Positions 26,891-40,104 are shown, counted from the stretch's first letter. The stretch is 64,000 nt of DNA from Circinella umbellata (GCA_025093555.1 JAIWNF010000078.1:98684-162683); one strand, 5' to 3'. Numbers and translations are program-made. Notes: generated by a model from the sequence alone, not told the origin.

Positions 26891-29289
26891 CCAAAACAAT
26901 TTCATTTGAAACTTACTGAACACTAATCAATTTTAATACGATTTTTTTTCTTTTCGTTTGCTGTTGTCATTAAGGTCGTTCTTTTTTACATATCTTATGG
27001 CTTCTTTTAGTTGGTCTTCAAATGGCTTTTTCGTCTTTACAGTCTATAGAGGCCCGGTGTGATTATGATTAACGTCAACACATATACCATGACTTAAAGA
27101 TTCGCTTACCAATTTCTTCATAACTTCATTAGTAACCTTCTTAGCAGCCGTAACACCCACTTGACTAATATGTATACATATTAGGAATTACGTAAAGAAA
27201 GAGTATCGGATTATTATTGAGTACAGCCAATGTCCTTTGGATTTGGTTCTGTGACAGAGTCTAATACTCCAAATTCCAAAACTCTATGCTTATCTATTAG
27301 TAACACTCCACCTTGACGTTTCAGACATATCGTGAAAAAAACTTATTTAAATGACTTTGGGTTTAAGGTACATCAACACATTATTGTAGCTTTTAATACA
27401 GGTGTATTGATATTAGATGTGGTAGTGGAGGAAAGGCGGGCAGGGGAAGAACCACGACGTAGTTGCTATTAACAAGAAGTTAAAATAAGCCTGTTATACA
27501 TTGTATTTGTTAAAGAGCTGAATCATTGGAAAACACTGAACAATTACTTTCTTAATTTATGAAAAAAATAGCTCTTTTTATTATTTTTTTTTTTTGAAAT
27601 AATAAAATATTGATATTAAAACAGGACACATCCATGGGTTCTTTATAATATCCAGTTCTATTATTCTTGATTTATATATAGTGCATATAGAACATTGAAA
27701 TAAGTATCATCACTAGCCATATTATAATAGTTATAATGACATAAAAAGAAAAAGAAAAGTGTAATCCTTTCAGTTTTTAGAAAGTATTTAATATAAATCA
27801 GGCTGCTATTCTATCATTTTACTACTGCTACCTAATAAGTTGATCACTTTTAATTAACTATTTAATACTGGTCAAAATTAAAAAATACTAAATAACTGGA
27901 TTGTTATATATTCATTAAGCACAGAATCAAGATGTATGACCTCTTTGAAACCTTTTTTTTTTATATCCGATATCAATTATAACAATTCGGTTTTATGTTG
28001 CTTTTTATGTTTACCCGAAAAATCCCTCCATGATAAAAATATATATGCCTTTTCTTTTGATAAAAAATGGCTGTTCTTATGTCAAGAGTAACCATCTCTT
28101 ATTATTCTTTCAATTCTTTTTTTTTTACATTGAATGTTTATTTTATAATTATAATTATGTTTTTTGTTTTTTTGGATAGATATCATTTTGGCGTAATTTT
28201 ATTTTCCTTTCATAAAAGGTAGGTCTTATCGGGTTGATTTTATCCATATATTATTTTTTATCCATTACCGAAAATAATAATAATTGAATTGTAACCATGG
28301 AAACAGAGCCCTTTCAGTGCTTCTCAAAAAAAAACATGAAAATTTTGGTATTAAACTAAAAATTACAGCAGTTATATATATTACTGTCACTATTACTTTT
28401 CTAAATATTGTAAAAGATATCTGAAAGTATGAATATAAAACCGGCATTTGATTTTTTTTTCGGAAAGAGGGCCGTAAAAGGATCAAACTAACTTGGTCTG
28501 AACGTTTCCTCTGTCTTCTTTAATATTCTGAATTGGATAAATGGGATCTCAGTTTTTTTTTTTTAGGTAAATTTTTCCGTTAATTCATAACGCGCCCATG
28601 GTTTCAATTTTATTATAAAAAAAAAGTATAGCCGTATAGCCCATTATACAGTATATAATAGGCTTAGATAGTAAAGAGGGAAGGAACCTATAGTTTTATT
28701 AGAAAGTGCGCACGAAATTTGGGTCTTGATTTCACAAAGTAAAAGTGAATATGTATATTTCATGTGAAGAGTTCAATAAAGAATAATTCACGTGTATTTA
28801 TGGTAAAAACGAATTATACTTTGTTTCCATGCTGTGTAAAATAAGTTTATAGTTACTCAATAAACAAATATTGGGGGTAAAAAAATGTATCTGAAAATCA
28901 ATTCAATTCTTTTAATCATTTAAAATATGATTCTTGCCTATTTATTTACCAATTATATTAAGAAAAGAAAAGAAAAAGCTTAAAGAAGAAAAAGTATGAG
29001 AGATAAAAAGAGAGAGAGAGAGGAGAGAGAAACATAAAAGATAAAGAAGATGTTATATGATTATATAAAAACTCTAAGCGGTCCATTTTTCAAATTAAAG
29101 ATTAATGATAGGTTACACCAAGAAATATGTACGGACATAGATACCGATTTTGATATAACGGTACAATATTTCAGCCGTTGAGGGCTTCTTGTTTATATTT
29201 TTTTTTTCTAATCAATTTTTTTTTTAATTACCCTTCTTCTTCTTTTTCTTTCATTTTAATTAAATTTTTCTATAGTTTTTTTTTTCTCA
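26891..29289. other. AT-rich spacer and 5' region of the elongase gene
   Basis: No intact gene is seen. A C/T- and T-rich tract at about 29210-29287 leads directly to the elongase ATG and is likely its 5' UTR. An A/G-rich block at about 28980-29050 has GAGAGA repeats. Confidence 0.45.
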
Positions 29290-30832
29290 ATGTCTGCTAT
29301 CGAATTTACCGTCGATAGACCTTTTGGTATCTATCTTTGGGATTATTTTGACCAAGCCTATACGGCTGTTATGGGCAAGTCTGCAAATGACTTTGTCTTC
29401 GTTGAAGGCGAAACCCCGTTTTCAACTATTCCTGAAGGTAAATAATTGGAAACCTGTTTTATTTATTGTACATACCCTGTTTTGTATATATATATACGTA
29501 CATATAACGTATACATATAAAGATACATACATACATATATTAACTATATTAATCATATCAACCTAATTATAGTGGTTGTGGGCTGTTTCACTTATCTTAT
29601 GGTGATTTTTGGTGGACGATATATTTTACGCGAAGCTTCTGCTTTTCATCCCAAATTCATTTTCCAAATTCATAATTTGTTATTGACTTTGGTCTCTCTT
29701 GCCATTTTATTGTTGCTCGTTGAACAATTGGTACCTCAATTGTATCGTCATGGTTTATATTGGACTATTTGTTCCTATGACGCATGGACTCCAAAGCACG
29801 AACTTTTATACTACTTGAATTATCTTGTCAAATATTGGGAATTGGCTGATACCGTATTTTTGGTATTAAAGAAGAAGAAGTTGGGTAAAGTATTTTATTT
29901 TTTATTATTTTTTACTGGATTTTTATTTGTTATTGGTGGAAGGATCTGGGGGAAAAAATCAAGATAACATATTTTATTAAAGATAAACGAAGGAGAAGAA
30001 AGATAAAAAAATAAAGTGGCTTGTTTATTGATTTTGGGGGGGAGGATCATCCATGTATGATAACATATATAAATATGCATATACACGGATCGAATAGTTG
30101 GATTTGGATAAAAGTAAACATAGTAACAGTGAGGAGGGGAAGAAAAAGAAAAATCATTGTCAAAATCAATGTAATTAAACTTTTTTTTTATATATATGAT
30201 AAACGAATAGAATTCTTGCACGTCTTCCATCACAGTATGACCATGGTTCTTTGCTATACTCAGCTTGTTGGTCGCACCACTGTAGTAAGTTTATTAACGA
30301 TTCAAAAAGGGCGGGACAACCAAGGGAAAAGAAGAAGGGGGTTTAATTAAGGGAGATGATTTTTTTTCGTGTAAGACAAGTGTGTGTGGGTAATTAATCA
30401 TAAGTTATAAACCTTTTTTTTTTCAAACAACAATAATAATAATTATAGTCCTGGGTTCCAATTGTATTGAACTTGACTGTTCACGTTGCCATGTATTATT
30501 ATTACTTCCGTACTGCTTCTGGTGCTAAGATTTGGTGGAAACGTTATTTAACTACTATGCAGATCACTCAATTTATTATTGACCTGTTTGCCGTTTATGG
30601 GTGTACTTATACTTTTTATGCTAATAAGTATGCTCCTCATTTACCCAACTTTGGCTCATGCTCTGGTGGTGAAGGTGCTGCATGGTTTGGTTGTGCTATT
30701 TTGTCATCTTATTTGGTTCTTTTTATTAACTTTTACCGTATAACTTATAAGTCAAAGAAGACCTCTGCTGTACCTGCATCTACTAAGGGTGCTACAACCC
30801 ATGGCAGTATCAAAAAGAGCAAAAAAATTTAG
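29290..30832 (+). CDS. Very-long-chain fatty-acid elongase (ELO family)
   Basis: Condensing enzyme that adds two carbons from malonyl-CoA to acyl-CoA in the ER membrane. Exons 29290..29437, 29573..29884, 30211..30284 and 30449..30832 join in frame to 305 residues, normal for the family. The histidine box HVFHH is at 157-161 inside the family block YLVKYWELADTVFLVLKKK (ending just before it) and EFLHVFHHSMT. The downstream block NLTVHVAMYYYYFRTASG is also family-typical. Several hydrophobic helices flank these motifs. The tail is lysine-rich (KKSKKI), compatible with ER retrieval though not an exact KKxx. Intron 2 (326 bases) is longer than the others. Whether it prefers saturated, monounsaturated or polyunsaturated substrates cannot be read from the sequence. 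Confidence 0.92.
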
Positions 30833-31164
30833 ATTTCCTGTGTTTTTTTTTAAGATAAATTATTAGTATTATTTTCTTTTTTTCTCATTTTTGCATACCT
30901 TTTGTTTTTTTTTTCTTTATAAATCCATCCTTTATTACTCTCTCCATCTTCTCTCTCTTTCTCTTTTCTCTCACATATATACAAAAAAGTTCATTTTTTT
31001 TTGCTCTTCTTTTTCGTTCTAACTCCCTTTTCAACTCTTGTTTAATATAACAGCATTATCATGCAATCTAATCTTATATATACACACTCACACGATACGT
31101 AATGCATCAATATTTAATAAATTAGCATTTCCATAGTACATTATTATGTTTGTTATTAAGATAT
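30833..31164. other. Spacer between convergent genes
   Basis: Pyrimidine-rich 3' region of the elongase gene and AT-rich 3' region of the nucleotidyltransferase gene. Nothing else is seen. Confidence 0.5.
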
Positions 31165-32037
31165 TTATTCCATATATAAATTTTGATTACGAATATACTG
31201 TGCAACATCTCTATCAACCATCGTTTCCAATTCGTCTTCTTTAGCAGTAGCAGTAACACCAGTAGTAGATCTAGTATTGGATATAATGGAACGTACCAAA
31301 CTACTAGATATAGTTTCTAATTTTGGATCGTTTAATACAATTCTTGTAATTTTCCTATCCTTATTAACCCAATCTTCTTTATGCTTTTGCCAAAATTCAT
31401 CCATATCACCATATCCATCACGATCTACACAGACTAATGTTGAATGTTGAAAAAAAGGATGTAGAGCCTCTTGAACAGACATTGGATGATAATATTTTGG
31501 ATCCAATAATCGAATCAAAGTATCATACCCTAAAATAAAACAAAATTTTGTCGTTGTCGTCACGTTATTTTTATTGGAAAAGGTATTTAAAAGTTCGGTT
31601 GCCTTGTCAACAAAGCGACCACTTGTAGTAACACCTACAGCAGTAGGTAACGGTTGTTTCTTGGCTAATAAAGTCATCATGTCTAATCGTTGAGAAGGGG
31701 ATGCACCTGAAATTTCCTTATCGACATTTTTGGTTGTGAATAAAAATAAACAATGAGTAAATGTTGAAGGTGGGAAATGGTCCAAAGTAGCTTGAACAAG
31801 TGCCATATGAGCTAATGTAGGTGGATTGAATGACGAATCGAGAACAAGAATGTTGTCATTGTTTGTTTGTGGCCAAGTTTCTGGTTGATATATCAATTCA
31901 CTTTAGAAACAAAAAAAAAAATCGAGTGTTTTTTTTTTAATATGCAATTTATATATAAATAGAATAAAAATATATAGCAATTTATAGATAACAAAAAAAT
32001 AAAGATAATAAAAATAAAAATTCTAATACATCATCAT
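31165..32037 (-). CDS. Nicotinamide-mononucleotide adenylyltransferase-like nucleotidyltransferase
   Basis: Predicted to transfer AMP from ATP to nicotinamide mononucleotide, making NAD. Main exon 31165..31900 contains the nucleotidyltransferase signature DSSFNPPTLAH near its N-terminus and the C-terminal ISSSLVRS block corresponding to the family ISxTxxR motif, with FCFILGYDTLIRLLDPKYY between. Length (about 247) and motifs recall, from memory, the divergent yeast Pof1 type more than the Nma1/Nma2 type. The exon has no ATG before the essential N-terminal motif and is preceded by an in-frame stop. An acceptor (AAAG before 31900) after a poly-T tract fits a tiny first exon at 32030..32037 (ATGATGAT, donor GTATTA) encoding MM plus part of Ile. 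That exon is a proposal only. Neighbour genes are convergent or co-oriented and give no clue. Confidence 0.72.
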
Positions 32038-32422
32038 GGAAAGCGAATAAGGAACGTAAACTAAAAGTGAAACGTTTGTAATGATTTATATATATTACGA
32101 AAAGATGATGAAAAAAAAATGTGGAGAACGAAAAAAAAAATAATGGGAAAAACGTTAGACAAGTTGAGTTAATTTTTCCCCCTTCATTCAGATAGATGTT
32201 GTTGACTGTTGTTATAATAATAATAATTTGCTATATATTGCTTGTGAAATAAAAAATTGCATGATTTGTTTAAGATGTTATTTGAAAAAGAAACAAGGAG
32301 GAGATAGTAAAGTGAGAAAGAAATAAAGAGGGAAAATAATAAAAAAAAATGGGAATATTGAGAGAGAGTTTGTGTGGTTGTTGATTTTTGTTTTTTTTAA
32401 TAAAATGAAAAAAGTAGTACAG
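32038..32422. other. Spacer between two minus-strand genes
   Basis: A-rich; holds the 3' end of the kelch gene and the putative promoter of the nucleotidyltransferase gene. Confidence 0.5.
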
Positions 32423-34946
32423 TTATACACGATGATCATTCAAATTTTGTTGAGAATTTGAATCACTATTTACGCTTTGAACGCTTTGTCGATGATTAAA
32501 CATATGTGAAAAACCACCTGTGTTGCTTCGTGTCATATCAGAATGACCACCTGGAGAAGGACCTCCCTTTTCTGAAGGGAATAAGGGGCCTGCAGGACCA
32601 CCAGGTGAATTGGGTGCGTCCTTTGTAGCATTGTCCAAAGAACGGAAAATTTCGTCATCGACATAATAAGCCTTGAATAACAATTCCAGGATTTGCATGC
32701 GTTCTTCTACACGATTAATGCGTTGACCTTCAGATTCATATCCTAAGTCAGCCATGTTTTGCATGCTGAAACGAGGATGCAATGGATGAACTAATGGAAC
32801 GGTTGAATCGGTTGTCTTGAAGTTCGTTTGCAAACCACGCAAAAGCGATCGTTTCATATCACCGACAGACCAACGATGAACAACACCCCATGGGGATCTT
32901 GGACGGAAACCGAACAACCAGGTTTGAACAGCGATCAATAATCCAAAGATACCACCAACAAAACCAAGAGCATTCAACAAAGTATACATCTTGACTTCAC
33001 GGTCTGTAAAGTCAGCATAAGTCTCTGGATACACAGCCATGAAACCAATATCAGCATGAGAAAGAGTATAACCAGGATTAGGTGCTTCGCTACGGAAATT
33101 GGATTCGACTTCGGGAGTAGAGTTAGTAATAGGAGCAAAACCAACGTAATTCCATCCAACATCTTGTAAATAACGGTGATCGATCAAGTTGTAACTCATG
33201 GCGCTATAGGTGAAAGGTTCGATATCAAAGATATTGGTGGCTTGAATATCATTACGTTCATTATTTTGCCAAGTCAAGACATCAAATTCGGACATGATCA
33301 CGGGCATATCGTCATTAATGTTGTACACCTTAACATTGGGATCCATTTCCTTGGGATAGACAGATACATGAATACGACCATAAGTAGTGGTTTGATCACC
33401 AAAGAAAGAGAACAATAAGCGAGAACCATTATTTTGACCAGATGTAGAAGTCAATTTGAAATCTTTATCACCGCGGAATAAATAACATCCAACGGCACCC
33501 AAGTTAGAAGCAAAAGTAGGAGTGAAAAGGCTCATGTCCAATGGTTGAATATAATTAGTGCATGAATAACCGGTATCGGTTTGACAAACAACACCTGGGT
33601 TACGTGCATCACCTTCACCATAAGTAGGGAAACCATCGAAACAGAATCGAACATCTGATATTAAAAGAAAAAGAAAAAAATTAATATAACTTGTCGATCT
33701 AATTGCTCTAATTCAAAAAAAAAAAATGGATGGGGGTCGTTGTTGCGGGGGCGAGGACATTGTTCTATTTTTTTCTTTAGCTTGACTAAAAAAAAAAGGA
33801 ATAATAAAATTTACCTGGCACATCAACCTCCGCTGCAGCTTCTTCAATTCTTTGTGTAACATTAGGACTATTAATTGCCTGGCGGATCACAAACACCAAG
33901 AAGCAGACAAACAAGAACAAAAGGAAAATTTGAGAAACAATACGTGTGGTTTCAGCCCAAACAGGTTCACCAGTACTATAATATGAGTAAAGAAACAAAG
34001 TTAATAAATCTATAATAGTTGCTTGGAAATTAGTTAATAATGAATTAAAAAAAATTATTTACCGAGGCTTCCAAATATCATGATGAATACGAGTAAACAA
34101 CCAGCGAATGTAAGATTGGAAGCGCCATAACAAGAACAAGATAATAGCAAGAAGAACAACAGCAGCAATAGTGACACCTGCAATCAAACCTGCAGAAACA
34201 CCAGAGCTAGAATCTTTATCAGATTCATCGAATGATTGTAACCAAGCACCATCGGTAAGACTATAAGTGTTGATATCATTATAGTAGGTATTCAAAGCGG
34301 AACCAAAGGCAACAGTCAAATGTTCACCATCAAGCATACCGGCAACAGCATAAGAACGACGGGAAGGTGGAATACCATCGGGATAAGGAACTTCCCAAGT
34401 CCAAGTCTTGGTATCGAGAATGGCAATAGCATTAAGATAGGCACGTTGGCGTTGAGAGGCACCGTTATCACCACCGAAGACAACAATTTTATCATCAGAA
34501 GCTATAATAATAATAATAATAATAATTTTTTAAGTTAAAGATATTAAATATGTATGCATGAAAAATACAAGTTAATAATAATTTTTTTGAAGGAGAGGGA
34601 TTTTCAACTTACTGACGACAGCGCTATGAGCTGATCGAGTGGAAGGGAATTTACCGCCAGAGCCAGCTTGTGTAGCCTGAACTGACCATTGATTGGACTG
34701 AGTATCAAAGATATAGACTTGTTCCATCGAGGCCAATGTGGTTTGAGTAGCACCATTTTCACCAGTTACTAAACCGACACCACCAATAACAACCAATTTA
34801 CCATCACTATAGTAATAATAAAATTCATGTGAATATAAGTATATATGTATGCGTATGCGTGTATGCGTATATGTTCGGATTAATAGCGAGAGAGAAAGAG
34901 AGAGAGAGAGTAAAAAAAATAAAAGTAAAAATTAAAGGAGAACGGG

Positions 34947-34992
<46 letters not shown>

Positions 34993-35788
34993 GTATACAC
35001 AATAAAGTCAATAAATATAATCATATTTGTGTTCCACGTGGAATTGTTATTTTTGGGTAATAAAGAAAAAGAAATTTCTTCATTATACATTAACACCACT
35101 TGGGTTTTTTTATGTGGTCTCTTTTTTTATTTCTATTAAAAGAATATATAAAAAAATGTGTTTTTTTTCCTTACCTCAAAAGTGAAGCTGTATGACCATA
35201 GCGAGGAATACCTGGATCAGGAAGCTGAGTAAATTGCAAAGTTTGAGTATTCAATGCATAAAAATCAGGGAAGATAGCCGAGGCATTCAAAGAGCCACCA
35301 TAAATATAAACAGTCGAAGAGTTATCATAAGTAGCCGAAAACATTTGACGATTAAAAGGTACTGTATTTGAAGCATTTGTATTGGTAGGGGCAGCATTCC
35401 ATTTGGTAGTTCCAAAGTCATACGAATACATTTGTATAGGAACTACTTGATCGGTCGTTGCTTGGGTCATACCACCCATAACAATTAAAGTATTTCCGGT
35501 GTTAGAGACCATGGCTTGACCATACAAAGCACCTGGTGGTGGGTTTTGTTGTGGCAATTCTTTCCACGTATATGTATTCGAAGTTTGTTGAAGTTGATAT
35601 AATTTGTTCGTGAATGAGGTCGTTGCGTTTTCACCACCAAAAATGATCAAAGAATCACCTTTGGTTGCATAAGCACTACCACCTTGAAAAGGCAATGTAC
35701 TCATGAAATTGGGGACGTAGAAATAAGCTTGAGTCAACGAGGCCGTTGACAAAAGTAAGCCCAATACAAGATATGTTATGCCAATCAT
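32423..35788 (-). CDS. Secreted-type kelch propeller fused to a three-helix membrane protein
   Basis: Five exons, complement(32423..33654, 33815..33975, 34063..34501, 34613..34806, 35175..35788), all in frame, 879 residues. Residues 1-21 are a signal peptide. Six kelch-type repeats follow (about 35-350; blades marked by IIFGG, IVMGG, IYGG, VVIGG, VVFGG, then TVAFGS), suggesting a six-bladed propeller outside the cell or in the lumen. Helices lie at about 372-394, 428-447 and 693-716. Between helices 2 and 3 is a Cys-containing, N-glycosylatable domain (about 470-690). The C-terminal about 160 residues are polar, Pro/Gly- and Ser-rich. I know no named family with this order. Propeller binding to sugar or protein is only inference. 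The C-terminal half alone would look like a separate gene; the phase-consistent splices argue for one gene. Confidence 0.82.
34949..34996. repeat. (AT)n/(GTAT)n microsatellite in the first intron of the kelch gene
   Basis: About 32 bases of AT repeat followed by GTAT repeats, inside the 368-base first intron. Confidence 0.85.
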
Positions 35789-36843
35789 AATATTCTAGTA
35801 TATGAGCTCTTTCTGGATTGGTTAAATAATTTTTCTTTTGTTTGTTGCTTTTCCTCTAAAAAAAATGTATCGTTGATATTTTTTTTGCTCTCAAAAAAGG
35901 TATATTAAGTGAAGAGAAAGAGAGAGTGAGAGAAAAAGAGAGGAGATATGAGAGAAAGAAAAAAATGAATGTAAGTGGGATGAAAGGAGAGAGGATGTGA
36001 GATAGAGAAAGAGAAAGAGAGAAAGAGAAAGAAGAAAAGGGGAAAAAGATTTGTGTAAAAAAAAAAAAGAAAGGACTTGGGACTCGCCTATTTTTTTTTT
36101 TTTGCGCTAAAAGGGAGTTAAGGAAAGAAGGAGGGAGTGGAAAAAATGGTACTTTGTGTAAGCCAAAAAAGAATTAGGGAGGTGGTGAGACGTGAGGATG
36201 TGTGATAATGACGGGTTGTAATAAATAGGTGGAGATCGAAAATATAAAAATAATAATAGGCGAGAACATGGTTCTTTGAAATTATTTAAAAATATAACTC
36301 CCCTTCTCTCTCTTTCTCGACCTTTTTTTTTCTTGCTCTTCTTCTTTTCACAATAACACTTTTTTTTCTCAGTGATTGCGTATATCTCACTTTCAGTGGT
36401 GATATAATATTATTATATTATACACCTATTCTCTTATTCGACAAGGATAGTAAAAATATTGATAATAACGTGCATCTACATGTTTCAATGGAATTATTAG
36501 AATCGCAAGTTCTCGACTACTTTACCTGACCAAAAAAAGATTCTGAGTTACCATGATGATTTTATTTAGTGTGTTAGCACTAGCGATCAAGATTTTTTAA
36601 AGTTCCGAATTGGGGTGCAGTTCATTAAAAGTATCCAATCAGATTTGATCTCTCATTAACACAACTTTTTCTTCACCAATGCTCTCTATTTATACATCAT
36701 CAACCAATCAATTTATTTTGCCACTTAAAATAAATATTTATTTTTATTGATCTGTTTACATATCTATTGGATTTTTTTGAATAATAGAAATAATGGTTAC
36801 TAAATTTGTTCATTTCTTTGTTGTCCCTTACATGATACAGAAA

Positions 36844-36878
<35 letters not shown>

Positions 36879-37986
36879 GGGTATTGTATTTTTTTTTTTA
36901 TATATTTCGTGAAGATGATAAAGATATGTGTAAGTAGAAAAAAAAAGTTACGTTTTGTGTAATTATATATATTGTACTACCCTTTTTTTTTTGTGGAATC
37001 GGAATCTTGTTTCTCTTTTACAAAAAAAGAGAGAGCCCATGGACATTTATCCCGGCCATGTGGGACCAAAGCGCGAACTTGATAGTACTACAAAATGCTC
37101 GTAAATTATATTCTAGCTTGATGCTACTTGTTCAAAAGTTGAAAAAAAAAGAAAACTTCAAAGTATACAGAAATAATGCTATATTATTTGTTTATTTGTT
37201 TATGTAAAATAAAAAGTTAAATGGTTAATTAATAAATATTGCTGTGGGGGGAAGGGGGGTCCGAACGACAACAGTTTAATAATTATGAATAAACAAATAA
37301 TGCAAACATTTCAATTTTAATCCGGACCCCCCTCATTCTCTCATTTCCGTTTTTTTTTCTAGGTTCTTTACTTTTGTTGGTAAATTCTATTACTACTACT
37401 TACTAGTGAATATTTAGTTAACTAGTAGTTCATATAATTAGTGTACCAAAAAGAGTTTACTGTTGAGTAAATAGAGCCCGGTACAAGATGATGATGAGAA
37501 GCTGGCTATTTAGTTATTCTATTTTTAAGGGGGTTCTCAATGAAGCATAGTTTATCATTGGGGCGCATATATACATACAACATATACACCATTCCACAAA
37601 AAAAATAGCAATTATTATTTCTCCATGACAACGTTACTTCATTATTAGAAAAGAAAAAGTTTAGTTAACGGGTTGCCATGACAACTATTATATTATAGCA
37701 CGGCTTTTTTTTTAGTCAATGTCAACTACAAACTTTACCATTTTTATTTTTTTAAGCGCCATTTATCTTGGTGCCGTTTATACCTAAAACGTGTTAATGC
37801 CTTTTTTAAGTCCATGTAAAAAGTTTAGAAAAGAATGATCAGAGGTGGGACCTCTCTCTTTTTTTTTTTACTAAAAATAAATCAAACATTTAATCAATTG
37901 TATAACCTTTTTTTATTTGATGCACATGGCCTTGAGTGTGTTAAAAAATGTTTTGTACAACTTGCTCGAACAATGACAATACTCAT
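35789..37986. other. 5' flank of the kelch gene and AT-rich spacer
   Basis: Contains GA-rich repeats (about 35910-36060), a 30-base poly(T) at 36847-36876 and a CT-rich tract at about 36300-36350. An inverted pair GGGGGGTCCG / CGGACCCCCC lies at 37254-37263 and 37323-37332, possibly part of a small decayed MITE. No gene is supported. Confidence 0.45.
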
Positions 37987-38025
37987 CCATTTCACTGCAT
38001 AGAAAAAAAAAAAGCAGTGAAATGG
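37987..38025. repeat. Hairpin with 12-base perfect stem
   Basis: CCATTTCACTGC (37987-37998) pairs with GCAGTGAAATGG (38014-38025) across an A-rich loop. It could be a MITE relic or a structured RNA; no evidence decides. Confidence 0.5.
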
Positions 38026-39055
38026 ACCAGTTGAATAATTTGAAAAAAAAATTATACTCGAGTACAAAAAAAAAATATACATGTATAAATACAGTAACTT
38101 TTTGTTTTGGAATATTGAAATGATTATGTTTTCAGATCATTATTTGATCGAACGTTCAAAAGCTTAATATTTATTTTTTCATATAAATTATAAAACGTTG
38201 GATCACCTTCTCAAGATCCTTGTCTTCCGCCGACTTCCCGGTTCTTCTTTTTTTATGTATCATATATATTACAAATATAAATGCTTTTATAAAAGATAAA
38301 AAAAAACTGTATAGCATATCGTATATGATAAAGTTCAAAAGGTTTATAGATTGTTATTAAAACTATTAGCGGCATATTTTTGTAAATACAAAACGAGTTA
38401 GAAAAATAGTTTGATTAACTAATCTATTGTAAGTTATTGACTTAAATATAGACATCAAATCAATGGGCTTTATATGTATATATTATATATATCTATGCTC
38501 ATTTCGTACAACAGTGAACCCTTTTTTTTGAAGGCATCTGTCTTGTTGCGATGATAGATTTTTCCTGTCTTGATAGTTAACTATTTTATTGTTTTGTTTT
38601 TTATACTCGTAAACTTGAGAAAGGACAATATTTCTAATTTTGATAGAATTGATAAGCTTCTATACATAGATTTCTTTTTTAGTTTGAATGTCCTTTATTC
38701 CTGATTGTGGTAAAATACAGTATCACAGCTCGATTTTTTTTTTGGCAAGAAACTGACCAATCAACGGGTCAAAAGCTTAAGAAAGTTATCAAAAATGGAA
38801 TGAATACTGGAAGTCGCGTTATAAATACTGTTGCACACTAGAATATTGTTTTTAAAAAACAAAAAGTAAGCTATTCTACTCCTAATAGTTAGATGACGTG
38901 CAAGATGAGAGCAAAATGTTTGCTACGTACTGCCTTGGTTTTTCCTTTAAGTGATAGAAAGGTAGGAACATAGAAAAGATTATGGGTGCTTGAAGAACGA
39001 AAAAAAAAGCATGAATCACGCATTATTTGTTTTGAGTTATATAAAATAAAATGCA
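38026..39055. other. AT-rich spacer, no gene seen
   Basis: Low-complexity AT sequence with short ORFs only. Confidence 0.4.
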
Positions 39056-39290
39056 TTGTAAGCCCTAAGCGACTTGATCGAAAGATGACCCGGACCTAGT
39101 ATACCGAAGGACTTTGTAAGGTATATTACATGCCTGTCGCGGGTAAATTCTGTAAGCTGAGTGGCTATCCTATGCCTCGAACCAAGCCCTCGCATTGTGG
39201 TAGTGGATTTATTTTGCTGTTGCCTTGCGACATGCTGCGAGCGGATTTACCTCTTTATTTTTCTTGACTCCCTCTTCGTGTAATTCGTTG
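39056..39290. other. Unidentified GC-richer block
   Basis: About 230 bases of markedly higher G+C and complexity than the flanks, without a plausible protein in any frame. On the minus strand GGCTTGGTTCGAGGC resembles a pol III B-box core. No standard tRNA, 5S, SRP, RNase P or spliceosomal RNA motif could be matched by eye. It may be an unusual structured RNA or an old repeat fragment. Confidence 0.3.
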
Positions 39291-39439
39291 CAGCTATAAA
39301 GATAAGTTTTATTCCATTATCAAAATAATATAATGCGATCAAGACCAATTCAACTACTGATTAAATTATCTATAACAGGTGTTCCGTTGATGCAGAGCCT
39401 TTGCTGGCTCACTGGCGGTAGTTGGGGGAAGGTTTTCAG

Positions 39440-39560
39440 CCAATAAAATCGATGAAAAAGGGGATTAGAGACTGTAATCCCTTCTGTAATACTTTCTGTA
39501 ATCCTTTTGTAATTGGCGCTATTCTGGATTACAGAATTACGCCATCCCGAATTTGGATAT
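39440..39560. repeat. Repeated TCTGTAAT words ending in an inverted repeat
   Basis: CTGTAATCC-like words recur four times between 39470 and 39510. TTCTGTAATCC (39494-39504) is the exact reverse complement of GGATTACAGAA (39526-39536). This is likely a small repeat or an element end immediately left of the transposon cluster. Confidence 0.5.
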
Positions 39561-39666
39561 CGGTCTTCTCATACACAGAACATTAATGCGTACTTCAAAC
39601 ACATTCATTTGTACCCTTTTTTTTAACTCTCTCTTTTCTTATTATATTTTCACACTCACATTTGTA

Positions 39667-40036
39667 GTAAACCACCATAAAAATAAATATATCATATTTC
39701 TTCATGATAATCGGCTGATTATAACCCTGCCAATAGTAAAAGATAAAACTAATTAAAACATTATTATATATTTTGATTCGTTCTTATTAATAATCCGGAT
39801 AAAAAAAAGAGCATAAAGAAAGAAACAAATGCTGTAAACGGTTTCAGGGCATGGCACAGAATTAATACGTATTTATCTAATGATTAAATATACAGTAATA
39901 GGTCCTCTCATACATTATTATAAAACATAGTTCATCCATGATCGGATAAAATAGGATAACAAATTTGATAGTTCAGAAAAGATATAAAAGAGTAGTTATT
40001 TTAATTTAAGAATAAACAGATTTCAACTATATCCAA
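39667..40036 (+). repeat. Left inverted terminal region of the transposon cluster
   Basis: This roughly 370-base segment is a diverged reverse complement of 63443-63810. Shared landmarks in order are ACCACCATAA, ATTTTGATTCGTTCTTATTA, ATCCGGATAAAAAA, AAACGGTTTCAG, and the best-conserved end GATATAAAAGAGTAGTTATTTT followed by AATAAACAGATT and CAACTATAT. It is read as one end of an old DNA transposon, probably the PiggyBac-like element whose gene pieces lie at 56.5 and 62.1 kb. Confidence 0.6.
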
Positions 40037-40104
40037 TCTTTCTATTTTTACTACCCGTATATTCTTAGTATTCACTTTTTTTCTTTTACGTATTACAACT
40101 AAAA

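Noticed and set aside
33176..33418. 80-codon plus-strand ORF opposite the kelch gene
   Set aside because: Antisense shadow of a well-supported coding exon.
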